From Quercus robur (Eukaryota; Streptophyta; Magnoliopsida; Fagales; Fagaceae), in NCBI RefSeq assembly GCF_932294415.1, contig NC_065539.1, forward strand, positions 33,792,001-33,856,000: 64,000 nt of DNA, in the 5' to 3' direction. Under the pieces are notes generated by a model. The model had not been told where the DNA came from. It worked only from the letters and a program-made list of their open reading frames with translations, and searched no databases. Below are positions 1 to 10,952 of this stretch, in pieces. Both the position numbers and the translations under genes were made by a program. How positions within the stretch are numbered: position 1 is the first letter of the stretch; each line of letters opens with the position of its first letter.

Positions 1-579
1 TTGAGATCCATGCCCACCACAGACGAACTCCCTATGGTTATTCTCAAAAGGTGCTTGATTTTTATGCGTATTTGATTTACTAGAGGGAAGAGATGGACTG
101 AAAGGAACTGTTTTGAGATGAAGGAAGGAGATGAGTTTTTTTATAAGATGGAGAGGGAAAGATGTGAAGAGGTGGAACGACATGAATACAAGGTGGATGG
201 GTGGGGTTAACAAAGATATGGCTAGGTAGGATCAACAGCTTGAGCATGTGGTGGTGGTGATATTTTTGATGGGTTTAACGGTGGGTTATGGGTTGGGTTT
301 TTGAGAGAGAGAGAGAGAGAGATGTTTGTATTTTAATTTGATTTTGCCATGTGTGAGAGAGAGAGAGAGGGGGGTGAGAAGCATTAATGTTAGGTTAACA
401 GAAGTTTCTCTTCAAAATTGGTCTTGTGCAACACACCTGACCCTTGGACAAGTGTCACTCTATTTTTTTTTTTTACATTTATACTAATATGCAACAAGTG
501 CTGCAACCTTGTATGCAACAAATCCTTGCCCTTTATTTATTTATTTATTTTCATAGGTGCCTACTTGTGATTATTTATT
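1..579. other. Intergenic, no gene seen
   Basis: No coding signal stands out. A GA microsatellite lies near 303-322 with a second GA run near 354-369. A T-run and a TTTA-type run lie near 461-475 and 533-551. The short open frames here are AT-rich and resemble no protein I know. Confidence 0.6.
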
Positions 580-955
580 TAGAAAAAGGACAAGGTTTCT
601 CTTCAAACTCTTCCTATATTTTTTTATTGGATGTGAATTTTGAAAATCTAATCGTTAGATTGCACGTTTTCTGTATACTTAACATGCCTGTCAAATTTTG
701 TTTAAATCGAATGTTATTTACTATTTGATCAATAAATTTATTTTTAATTCATAATTTTAGACCATGGAAACTTGAAATTTAAACATTTGTTTGATAATAT
801 AGATATTGATCTTTGATATTCTTGAAATTTTGCAAGTATGGAGAATATAATAAAAACATGCAATCCAATTATTATATTTTCAAAATTCACATCAAATAAA
901 AAAGATATAGGATGAGTTTGAGGATTTCTTTCTAAACTAGTTCGGAGATAAACAT
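580..955. repeat. Foldback MITE with about 120-bp arms
   Basis: The left arm (about 585-700) and the reverse complement of the right arm (about 830-950) align over most of their length. Both share ggatgtgaattttgaaaat or a one-base variant, flanked by similar sequence on each side. The two short open frames here, one per strand, are products of the inverted repeat and not genes. The superfamily is not assigned because a clean target duplication was not found. Confidence 0.65.
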
Positions 956-961
956 TTCTCA

Positions 962-2707
962 TCAATATATATATATATATAAAACCGAAGCCTCTGAATC
1001 TCCCACAAATTTCCACGTCATCACTATTTTCTTTTTCTTTTTATTTTATATTCTTTTTATTTCAGATTCTTTTTCCACGTCAGCATTATTTAAAAAAAAA
1101 AACAAAAATTCTGATTTTATATGATAGATATTAGAAGATCATATATAGATATGTATAATAAGATTAATGCCACTTAGCCGGTTGCCATGAATTAAGAGTC
1201 CCATTAGGAATTGGATTTTATTGGAGTGGCGTGGAAGTCTCTAAATCATGTTTGTATGCAATGCAAACTCCTTCACAGTGAAGGAGGTGCCGACTTACTC
1301 TCCTATATATGTATAAACCTACGTGTGTTGCCGCAAACTATTCTTTTGTTACAAACACTTCTTTCTCAAGGTACGGAAATTTCTCTTCATAGTTTTCCCT
1401 CTTTAGTTTTTGTATTCTTTCTTTAATAGTAGTTTGTGTATGGTCTATGTTTGTGTTTGTTTTTCCTTTAATAGTCTGTGTGAATATATTTCTTGGTACT
1501 TATGCAAAATCTTTAAAGATGCATTCATATTCTATGTTTCCTTTTCGTTTGCTATTTCTTGGCTTATATTATACATTGTAATGTATATATTCATCAAACA
1601 ATTTAGTTAATTGGTTTTTACATCCTTAAACATCACCCGTTCATGAATGGAGATTCCGTGCAATATACCACTAGGTTATTGTAGAGTGAAATTCTCTCAC
1701 AACAATTTTGACATTTTGACTTTTTTTTTTTCCAATTTTTTTTATTCAAGGGTTTAGATTCAAAGTTACAAAAGCAACTTTCAATCAAAACCTTTCAAAA
1801 ACAATTTCTATTGATGAATTAAAAAGCTGGTGACTTTATTTCATAGAGTCATTTTTATTTTTTATATTCCTAAGTAGAAAGGATAAGATTAAAAAGAATG
1901 CAAAAATATTTTATAAGCATGCTAATTACATGGAAACCTAATTCAATTAGGAGAGAAGTTCAATTAGAATTAGGAGACATAAGTTACCACATAGAATAGA
2001 AACCTAAATTCAATTAAAATTAGTAGAGATAGAAGTTACCAAATAGAATAGAAATCTAATTCAATTGGAATTAGCAGAGATAGCTAAGAACCTTGTATAA
2101 TATAAAATATTCAAAAGATACGCTTTAACCCTCTATTCCAAATGTTAGTTTTATTACTTTTATAGTTTTACTTAAACTAAGTGATATTTGAACATCGGTG
2201 GAATTTTCATAGTGAGGTTGTGTTTGGTTACTTAGCATAATAGTTAGAACTTCGAAGCTATATGGGCGTGGTCATAAGAATATGTTTTTTCTATTCTCTG
2301 CCTAGTACAACACTTCAATATATAACATTGGTTACACATTTTTGGATTGAATATTCACTTTAGGATTTTGATTATAATGAGAAGAATTTTGTGTAACAAG
2401 TCGCCTTCTTTGAACTCTACCATTGGGCCTAAATATTGGAAAAAATATTTCTTATAGGACCTTTAATCCTTCCTTAACAATTGTAGTTGCTCTTGCTTGT
2501 GCTGAAATTTCCGACTTTTTAAATCAAATTGTTTTATTCTAAAAGCCTGTGTTATTACTCTATCCATTAAATATCATTATCTTTGTTTTCATACTAAAAG
2601 TTTGTGTTTTGTTAAATTTATATCTTTGTGGTGGGAAGTTTAATGAAAAGTTTTTAAAATCTCATATCCAATAGCTTTCTTGTGCATCGCACGGGTTAGC
2701 GACTAGT
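962..2707 (+). mobile_element. Non-autonomous Helitron (putative)
   Basis: The 3' terminus is classic. A short hairpin (gtgcatcgcac, 2682-2692) is followed about ten bases later by CTAGT (2703-2707). The proposed 5' end is TC at 962, followed by a TA-rich run and aaaaccgaagcctctgaat, which resembles plant Helitron 5' ends; the preceding base is A as expected. The base after CTAGT is A, not the usual T, so the exact pairing of the ends is less certain than for the other Helitrons here. No Rep/helicase coding sequence is visible. The small open frames at 1211-1610 have no recognisable content. Confidence 0.55.
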
Positions 2708-3017
2708 AAATATATATTGTATAACCATCCTTAATTGAGCAATGTGAATGAGTCATGAAATTGGAAAAAAAATAATTTTTAACTTTTGGTGTTGAACAAT
2801 TAGTTACTTTCAATACTTATTTATTTATTTATTTATCTCGTTTGTCTCAAAAAAAAAAAAAAAAAACTTATTTCTTTTTAATGAATCCCTCATATTATAA
2901 TTTTTTTAATCTATTAGGTTACTTCTTCTTCCATAAAAAATTCATTCAAAATTTTGATTTTTCCCCAAATGAATTGCCGTTGCATGTGCTCGTAAGGTAA
3001 ATATGTGAATAAGATTT

Positions 3018-3058
<41 letters not shown>

Positions 3059-3222
3059 TATTCGTAGCAACATTGCAAGACTCATGAATTTTTTATTTAT
3101 CTTTAATAATCTGGCTTACTTCTTCTTCCATTAGAAGAATGAGTTTAAGCAAAAAAGTAAGTATGTAGCATAGAAAATTTTAAATGAATTGTCTTTGCAT
3201 GGGCTTGTAAGGTTAATTATAT
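2708..3222. repeat. Degenerate host repeat with a 40-bp T run
   Basis: Two diverged copies of a segment containing 'cttcttcca...aatgaattg...gcatg(t/g)gctcgtaagg' lie near 2920-3010 and 3115-3215. A third copy is split by the Helitron at 5343-10541: its left half lies near 5310-5342 and its right half near 10542-10620. Poly-T runs at 3018-3057. No gene is visible. Confidence 0.5.
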
Positions 3223-3527
3223 ATATAAAGCTAAAATTGAGAGAAAATCTAATTAGATTTTAAATTGGAGTTCAATTCTTGTGCCACTTATCTCATATAA
3301 TTTTTTAATAAAATTTTTGAACCAAGTAAATTATTGGGTGCAAAATTTGAAAATTCCCAATATAATTAGATTATAAATTGAAGTTTAATTTTGCGCTACA
3401 TATCCTATTTTATTTTATTTTTTAATTTTTGTAGAAAGTAAATTATTGGGTGCAAAAATCGAAGAGTCCAAATCCGATTAGAATCTTATAATTTGAACTT
3501 ATATATGTGTATAATTGTGATTGTCTT
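3223..3527 (+). repeat. Decayed Helitron-like sequence
   Basis: The motif 'gagagaaaatctaattagattttaaattgg' style sequence, followed by a repeated 'aattttgcgc(c/t)acat' segment, matches the interior of the Helitron at 27132-28055. The segment is cut at 3527 by the LTR-type insertion that follows. It is a diverged relative or fragment of that Helitron family. Confidence 0.45.
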
Positions 3528-5121
3528 TGTAGGGACGCAGACCCAAATATATATTGGGCCTTGGGCCTTGGGCCTTGTCTAAGGAGACTCAGTGGTTTGA
3601 GGATAGATCAATAGTAAGGAAGACGTAAGACTTTGAACTTCATGAGCAAACTATGATTGTAAAGGCTGGGGGAGGTGGGTTAAGGAGGACTATCCCCTCG
3701 GCCAAACGAAGCAAATATCAAAATGTGTGTCCTATCATCCAGGGTGATATTGCATGAAGTTCTATTGATAAGGATGTGCATTATGAACGTACAGGAGGGA
3801 TGGAAGCAGGAAATATCTAAGGGAAAGTTGCTACCACCACATTGAATGCTCTGTAGCTAACTCTCTAGTCGCATTAATGAAGAAGTGATATTTGAACAAT
3901 GTTTTTCAGCCTTACAACTACCTCCAAAGACTTCAGGAGGGTGTTGATGGGACAAAAATCAACTCAAGCAATCTACTGTCCACGTGGAGGGCAGAGATGA
4001 AAGGGGAGAAATAGTATAAATTAGGAGGAAGGCCTTAAGAGAAAGGTATCGAGAAATTGAGAAAAAAGACATTGTAGCAATCAAGAATTGAACTTGTAAT
4101 CAAACTTGAGAGAAATATATAAGAGTTGATCTCCTCGGACTGTGCCGAGGATGATTTTATTTAGAATAAACCAATTTATCTTAATTTTCTTGTCATCTGA
4201 ATATGTGGAGTCATAGAGTCCAGTGATATACATCCACCTTTTGTACTGGGCTTGAGGCCCATGCCAAGGCCCATAATCGCATATGAAGAAGACAGTGGTG
4301 ATCATGGCAACCCAGGAAACCGTGCCGAGGACAACTCTACCCTCAGCTAGCCAAAGCCGAGGTAGAAGAAAAGTGATTTACCGACAAAGACAATCTTCCA
4401 AAGCACTCTAAAGAAAAAGATAAGTACAGCAAGTAAGCACACTAGAGCATGGCGATAGAGCAATTCTAGGAAAAGCTGCTATCTCCACATTAAATGCTCC
4501 GCAACTAACACTCTGACCGCGTTAATGTGGAAATGATACTTAAGCAGTGGCTTTTCAGACTCACAGCTACTACCTAAGAGTTTTGGGAGGAGGTTGATGT
4601 GACAAAGACCAACAATAGCAGATCTGACCTGCATGTGTATGGTGAAGATGAAGAAGGAAAGTAGTATATAAGGAAGAAGGAGCTCTAAGAAAAGGGATCG
4701 GAGATTTTACTAGAGAAAACATTGTAGCAATCTGAACTAACTTTGTAACCATTGCCATTGTCACTCAAGAAGCAATAAGTTGAAGCTCCTCGGACTAGTG
4801 CCAAGGATTGAATTGCTTACTCAAGTCCATATTTGTTTTACTTATTCATTCTTTATATCATCTTCAACTGTTGTTACACTCATTAAACCTCAGTTCTTCT
4901 ATCCACTCTCTACAAATTTATTGTATTGGGCTTGCTGGGCTTGGATTCACTTATCCCTTAGGAATAGTGCTCAAACCCATCCCTATAGAATCCATTTTAC
5001 TTGTTGTCTGATTCATTAAAGCCCAGTTTTCCAACTCACTCTCTACAAATTCATTGTGTTGGGCTTTTTGGGCCAAAGTTTATTTATTTTTTAGGCTAAG
5101 GACTCAAATTGCATCCATACA
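3528..5121 (+). mobile_element. LTR-type fossil with two tandem LTR-like units
   Basis: A 5-bp direct repeat, gtctt, flanks the element (3523-3527 and 5122-5126). The element opens TGTAGGGACG and closes ATCCATACA, the TG...CA ends expected of an LTR. Inside are two diverged head-to-tail units, about 3528-4300 and 4300-5121. Both contain a 'cattaaatgct...cgcattaatg' segment, a 'cattgtagcaatc' segment and a 'tcctcggact.gtgccgaggat' segment. The same family recurs as a single unit at 31896-32764. No gag or pol coding sequence is present. It could be two LTRs with nearly no interior, or one LTR with an internal duplication. The units differ greatly, so the copy looks old. Confidence 0.6.
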
Positions 5122-6379
5122 GTCTTTAATTATACCATGCATATACATGAGTTATTCACTTTTACGTGAATAAGAGTGAAAAATTCAACAAAGTTTTCCT
5201 GGTAAGACTTAAAATATATATATATATATATATATTATTATTATGAGAATGAAAAATTCAATATATTTTTTTGTATTCATAATAAGATTCATATCAAAAA
5301 TAATTTTTTTAATAATTTGGGTTACTTCTTCCATTAGAATAAACTAGCTTTTAAACCAGTGCAAATGCACGAGAATTACATAAATACATGTATTTTTGGG
5401 TTCTTGGAAAGAAAAAAAACAGTACAATTATTTTCAACAAAATAAAAATAAAAATAATGAAAATTTTGTAAGAGTCCACAAATAAATTTTTGTACATAAA
5501 AATAATTAGAATCCGAGAAAGCAAATATATTAAAATAATTTTAGGTAAATATTTGGAGAATCATTTTGTTTCAAAAGTCTTACTTAAATAAATTTAATTA
5601 AATAAGTATGCAGCTAATGCAATTGAATTTATAAATTTTAAAAAATAACACTCGGTATGAATTTCAAATTTAAAATGTATATAACACTCAGTATGCTATC
5701 CATAAAAATATGTGTTGTCTTACAAATAGATTTTCTTTTAAGTCTATTCTAAACAACTAAAGCTGTAACATCCACCATGATGGAGAGAAAAATATTTCTA
5801 GCAATTGAAAAAAAAATCCAGCTAAAGAGAATGGTCATCCTTCCTTGGAAGCAAATTGGTGGAGAAGCAAGATTGTTGTCCATTTCACATCCTTCGTCTT
5901 AATACATCTTTAGCTAAAAAAATTGAACCCATGAACCTAAGTTTAACAGGAAAAAAAAAATCAAAGAGATGTAGACATCAAATTTAGCACTAACTTTGAT
6001 AGGACAATTTTAATTATAAAAATAAAAACCAACCTCAAGAATATCTCATCATCTCCCAATCTAAATAAAACTTGCTTAATTTAATGTGCATGATAGTGGA
6101 TGCCAAAATCTTTGGTTTATGCAACGATGAAAGACTAATGATTCCATAATGACATAAGACTTGATATGTCATATCAAACTTTACCTTGAAACTACCCAAC
6201 TACTCATCTAAGCCCTTTTTTTCACTAACAAAATAAACATTTCCAAGATGCATGATACTAAGAAAAAGTATGTAGTCCTTTCCTTACCTTGCATAGACTA
6301 TAGAAGTACCTTTAAAATTCAAATGTAAATATAATGTAAAGTGAAAAGTTCATCCTAGTAGTTTGATGTCATATTTGCA

Positions 6380-9012
6380 TGGTACCTGACTTGACAAAGA
6401 ATTTTGGGATCAATCCTATTAGAGCCAACACTTCTTATACTGGTTAATAGACTTTGAAGGTCACCAATAGCACCTGCACTCACCTAGTCCTGAATTTGTC
6501 TGTTTTCAAAAAGTTTCTCAAGCTATTTGCTGGTTGAGAGCACAAAAACACTTAGAATTCCCATATGCTTCAAGATTTACAAAATAAATAAAAGATACAA
6601 AGGGAAAATTAAGTTTTCTTGACCTTTTAATTTAATTTGGTAGCTCTTCTCAAATAGTAGCCAAAGTTCTTATAAGTCAAGGATGATTGATTTGCATTAA
6701 CATGTGGGGGAAAATATATCATTCTAAATACAAAATTCTTGAGAAGAGTCAACTTTTGTCTATTAAGGGGCATGTGTCCTTGAAGCCGATTATTGGAGAG
6801 AATCCAACATCTAATAAGTTAAAAGCTTAGTTCAAGACAATATTTCAACATAATTTTCTCATTCAGGGTATTTGGACATTGGGGATAAAATTATTCCATT
6901 TTTGGCTTCCATAGCATGTGATGTATATGCTATACAGAATCTAACAGAATTATAGGGTTGTTCCTTTGGTGATAAGCAAAATGTACTTCTCACGTAATGT
7001 GAAAAATAATTCTCTCTATAATTCTCAAAGAAAGTGCTATGAAGAAAAATGGTGTAGTTTTTTTTGCATAAACCCAACATAAAATTTCATGAATTGTCCT
7101 AACTGCTGATTGAGAATTCATTCATGTCAATGATCATTTGCATATATAGTAGAGATGAATCTTAAATCTTTTGTGCTTTGTGATACTTGAAAATGGTTAT
7201 TACATAGAGATGTTTATGTAAAAGGCATAGAAGCATAGTTATAGATGCAAAGACATGCTAGAAGCCTGCCTTCAAGCTCTGATCCAAGATGCAAAAATTG
7301 CTTAGTTTCATTTAGTAAGATCTCACATGCAGAATATGTTATACTATTTGGGCACTTTATTATTTCACATCCAAGCCATGCAATGGCTGTTAGGCAAGCC
7401 TAAGACACCCATCTTATTTTGCTCTTTAGTCCCTTCTCTAATGTATGGAAGATAGGATTCCCAATATTAATGATGCCTCTAGCAACCTTGCTGCACCAAG
7501 GGTATGTGGAGGTATCCTGCAAATCCATGAAATTTTCTTTGTCAGTACCTTTATTACCATAAAAAACCAATAGATTTTTCCTTATATCTCACTTGTAGGC
7601 TTTTATCCAACCAGTTAAAATTTCTTATCATATTCTGATGATATGGAGAGGTTAAACCGGCCTTTTTAACCAACCATGCTAAAGTATATGGTTCCCTATC
7701 CAAGCATATGTTCCACCAAGAACTATTGAGAAACTGAAGCACCATTTCAAAAACCAACAAAAGCTTTTCTAATCAATCTAATGAATCACAAAGTCAAGCA
7801 AAAAACAAAAGTTAGCATCTTGTTATATTTTAATAATTTTCCTCACACTTTTAATAGCAATTGAAAGACTACAAATGCCTACTTTTGGATCAGCACAAAG
7901 AAAAGGAAAAAATGGAAAGTTTGGAGGGAGAATTTTCAGGCTTGTCATGATTCTTCTCATAGCAATTAGTTTTAAAGGATCAAATGTGTTAATCTAACTC
8001 AAAGACAGCATAACTTCAAGTTCAATAATATGATGGTCATTTTATTACCAATAAGAACTGCCTTAAACATTAAGATCTTCCAAACAAACTCAATGGTATT
8101 GGATATCCTTCAGAATGACCACATCCTTCAAATGACCCGTATTTATCATTTAAGAAAACTTGCTAATAAAGTTATTATGATTTATGAAACCACTTGCAAT
8201 TATGATAGCATCACACAATAAATTTTAAAATTTCAATCATAATTGATAGAAAAGATAACCAAAAAAGAAAACCCACTTGGACAAATTCCAGCAAGGGAAT
8301 TCCACAGTCGGCTGGAATTTTCGATTGTCCATCTAAAACATACATGACAAGAAAAATACAATTTTTCTCCCGTTTCCATTGAAAAATCAATACATAAAAA
8401 CTAAAAAAAGAGGGTTAAAAAATTGAACGAATCTCACCTAGATTCTTCAGTTGGGATATGATTCCAATATCTTCAATCATCTATCCCGGTGATCACTAAT
8501 CCTTTTGAAGCAATGGACAAACAAACAACACACGTTCTTTTAAGCAGTCAAACTCTCTGCATAAAGCCAATTTTTCAACAAATCCATTAGAAACAGATCC
8601 ATATCAAGAAAATCATATAATATGAATAATCCAAACAGGAAATAAGCCAGAGAACCATATCAAGGAGGTACCAAAACTTTATCACAACAAAACCAAATAA
8701 TTTTATTCCCCTCTCAATTAATTAAAATAAAATCTAAGATTTTTGAATTAAAATTTATTTTCTTTCCCTCATTTTCTCGAAACCTAATAAACAAAAACCC
8801 CATCACAACCAATCAAAAATCATATCTAAAAACTTGAAACTTTTAATTTTTACACACTTTCTCAGCACCCAAACAGAAAACAAACACACACAGAGAGATA
8901 GAGAGAGCAATACCTTAGTACAATCATCGAACACTTTCCGAAGAAGAACTTCATAATTCGAGGGCAACTTCAATTCCCAGAATCAGAGCCATGCAGTCCT
9001 CTAGTAAATCAC
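6380..9012 (-). pseudogene. Possible captured gene fragments inside the Helitron
   Basis: Read on the minus strand, three pieces look exon-like. Near 9010-8930 is ATGGCTCTGATTCTGGGAAT, followed by a possible donor (actaag|gtattgc). Near 7760-7554 is a 68-codon open frame with cysteine and tryptophan content unlike the AT-rich background. Near 6480-6385 is a segment preceded by cag and followed by caggtacc. I could not recognise a parent protein and no long open frame joins them. If real, they are parts of a host gene picked up by the Helitron and now broken. This is inference only. Confidence 0.25.
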
Positions 9013-9238
9013 CCAAATTGGGAGAAAATAGAAGAGAAACAGATGTGAATTGTCAGAGAAGGATCTACGAATAGTTTTATACAATTTGAAACAGTAATTG
9101 GATAGAAAAAAAAAGGGGGGGGGGGGGTGGGGGGAAAGCATGTCTACCTTCTGAATTGTCTGTTATTGCATAGAAGGAATGGGATAGCATCTGAATCGTC
9201 TGTTGTTGTAGAGAATGAACAAAGTTTTTAAGTTTTTG

Positions 9239-9274
<36 letters not shown>

Positions 9275-9630
9275 GCTTCCTTTTGGATTTTCTTTTTTCC
9301 TCCGTTTGTTGGTTTGGAATGGAACACGCAAGCAATAAGACACGGAACAGAGAGAATTCAAGAGGGGAGAATTGAACCCGTTATTTTGACCTATGTTTAT
9401 ATGGAGTTGCAGAGAAGAAACAAAAGTTAGAGTGAGTCTGAACTTTTGATTGGGAATACGGCGTTAGGGATTTTGGGTTTGTGTTTTTTTTCTTTTTTGA
9501 TAAGTGGGTTTTTGTTTTTATAAAAATGTTTGATGAGAGGAAGATTCTGTTTGTTGGTTTGGAACACACTGTTCTGATCTGTGTGTATATAGAGTTGCAG
9601 TGAAGAGATGGAAGTGAAGGTGAGTCTAAA

Positions 9631-10351
9631 AGGCTGTTTGGATGAATTTTTTCATCACTTAATTTCCGCCACACAATTTCCATCACTCATCACTTAATTT
9701 TTCACACCCGTTTGACACCATCACTCAATATTTTTCACATTATTTGTGGGTCCCATAACTGTCACTCGGTGCAGTTTTTTTTTTTTTTTTTTTAGTACCC
9801 AAACTCACCGAACCCAAAAAAAAAAAAAAAAAAGAGAGAGAGAGAGAGAGAACTAAACCCAGCCAAAAAAAGAACCCAGTGAAAGAACAAAAAAAAAAGA
9901 AAAAAAAAGAGAGAATTGAACCCAGAAAAACCCAGCCAAAAAAAGAACCCAATGAAAAAAAGAAAAAAAAAAGACAAAGAACTGAACCCAGTGAAGAATG
10001 TGAAGAAGCCACTAGTGTGAAAGGAAAAAGAAAAAAAAAAAGAACATGAACGCACGCACCGAACCCAGTGAAGAAAAAAAAGGTCAAAAGTTGCGGCTTT
10101 GACTGACAGCGTGTCCCTCCATGTAATGTTATTTACGGAAATGTCATTAAGTTATGAGTTATGGAAACTGAAAACAGCTAAAATGTGTTTTCAGTTTCCA
10201 TAACTCATAACTCAAAAATCAGAGAATTGAGTGATGGAAACAGAGTTATCGTGCGCCAAATGGATATTGAGCTATGGGTCCCACCATTTTTAAGTTATGA
10301 GTTATGGAAACTAAGAATTGAGTTACGGAAACAAGTCATCCAAATAGCCTC
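9631..10351. mobile_element. MITE-like element with TIR aggctgtttggatga
   Basis: The left end aggctgtttggatga (9631) is the near-perfect inverse of the right end tcatccaaatagcct (ends 10351), one mismatch in fifteen. The interior holds (A)n/GA-rich spacers and several copies of 'gagttatggaaac'-type sequence. These include a perfect 27-bp inverted repeat, annotated separately. No transposase is present. It lies inside the Helitron at 5343-10541, so it inserted later or was carried with it. Confidence 0.6.
10150..10212. repeat. Perfect 27-bp inverted repeat (hairpin)
   Basis: The arms at 10150-10176 and 10186-10212 are exact reverse complements (agttatgagttatggaaactg...), separated by 9 bases. 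It is part of the MITE-like element and can form a strong hairpin in DNA or RNA. Confidence 0.8.
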
Positions 10352-10797
10352 TTAAACTTTCGATAAGCGGGTTTGTGTTTTTATATAAACGTTTGATGAA
10401 AAAGAGTCTCTCCAAACGCATCGTACGGTATTTTAAAGAATAAATTGTATACGTGGTTGTTTTTTAAGTGGTCTTTTTTCTAACGTGGCAGCGCCTCTTT
10501 AATTGCAGGAAAATGTTTCTGCTATTATATATAGTATATGATAAGTAAATGAATTCCTTTTTTGTGTGCTCGTAAGATGAAATGTGTGAATAAGAGTACA
10601 TAATTCATTTTTACTCTATTCTTATAAGTAAGGCTCATAATTTTTTTTTTAATAATAATAATAATGTATTATTATGATAAGTTATGAAGATCTATGAGTT
10701 TTGTGTTTATTAAAAAACAAAGAAAAGCCTATTAAAAAAAAAAAAAACAGAAAACAAAGAAAAGGTGATTTGTGCAACATTAATCCATCGGTGATAT

Positions 10798-10870
10798 AGG
10801 CCTGTTTGGTAGGATAGTTTAACAACATATTTTCAATTTTTAAATAATATTATATACATTTTTATACACA
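10798..10870 (+). repeat. MITE fragment, 'ggcc.gtttggta' family
   Basis: The sequence begins ggcctgtttggtaggatagtt and continues like the complete MITE at 38404-38547 (same 'tttaaacaa..ttttcagttttt' interior). The right terminus was not found, so this is treated as a fragment. It lies just upstream of the HAD gene. Confidence 0.4.
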
Positions 10871-10952
10871 TTTCATCCATAAGCATTTAAAAAAAAATAC
10901 AAATGACATTACCATATGGTTCCACTCTCAACTACCTTTACTCTCAAGCCAA

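Larger units (their letters stand above)
5343..10541 (-). mobile_element. 5.2-kb Helitron, minus strand
   Basis: On the minus strand the element begins TC at 10541, with a TATATATAATAGCAG-type start followed by cattttcctgcaattaaaga, and ends CTAGT at 5343. A hairpin (gtgcaaatgcac, 5359-5370) lies about a dozen bases inside the 3' end. The flanks are A on the 5' side and T on the 3' side, exactly the A^T target preference of Helitrons. The two flanks together form a third copy of the neighbouring host repeat (see 2708-3222), which supports both ends independently. No helicase is visible, so the element looks non-autonomous. The interior (5750-9060) has the texture of captured gene sequence. 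It carries a later MITE at 9631-10351. Confidence 0.72.

Noticed and set aside
9740-10087. 115-codon minus-strand open frame rich in Phe/Ser
   Set aside because: It is the translation of A/GA-rich low-complexity DNA inside the MITE-like element.
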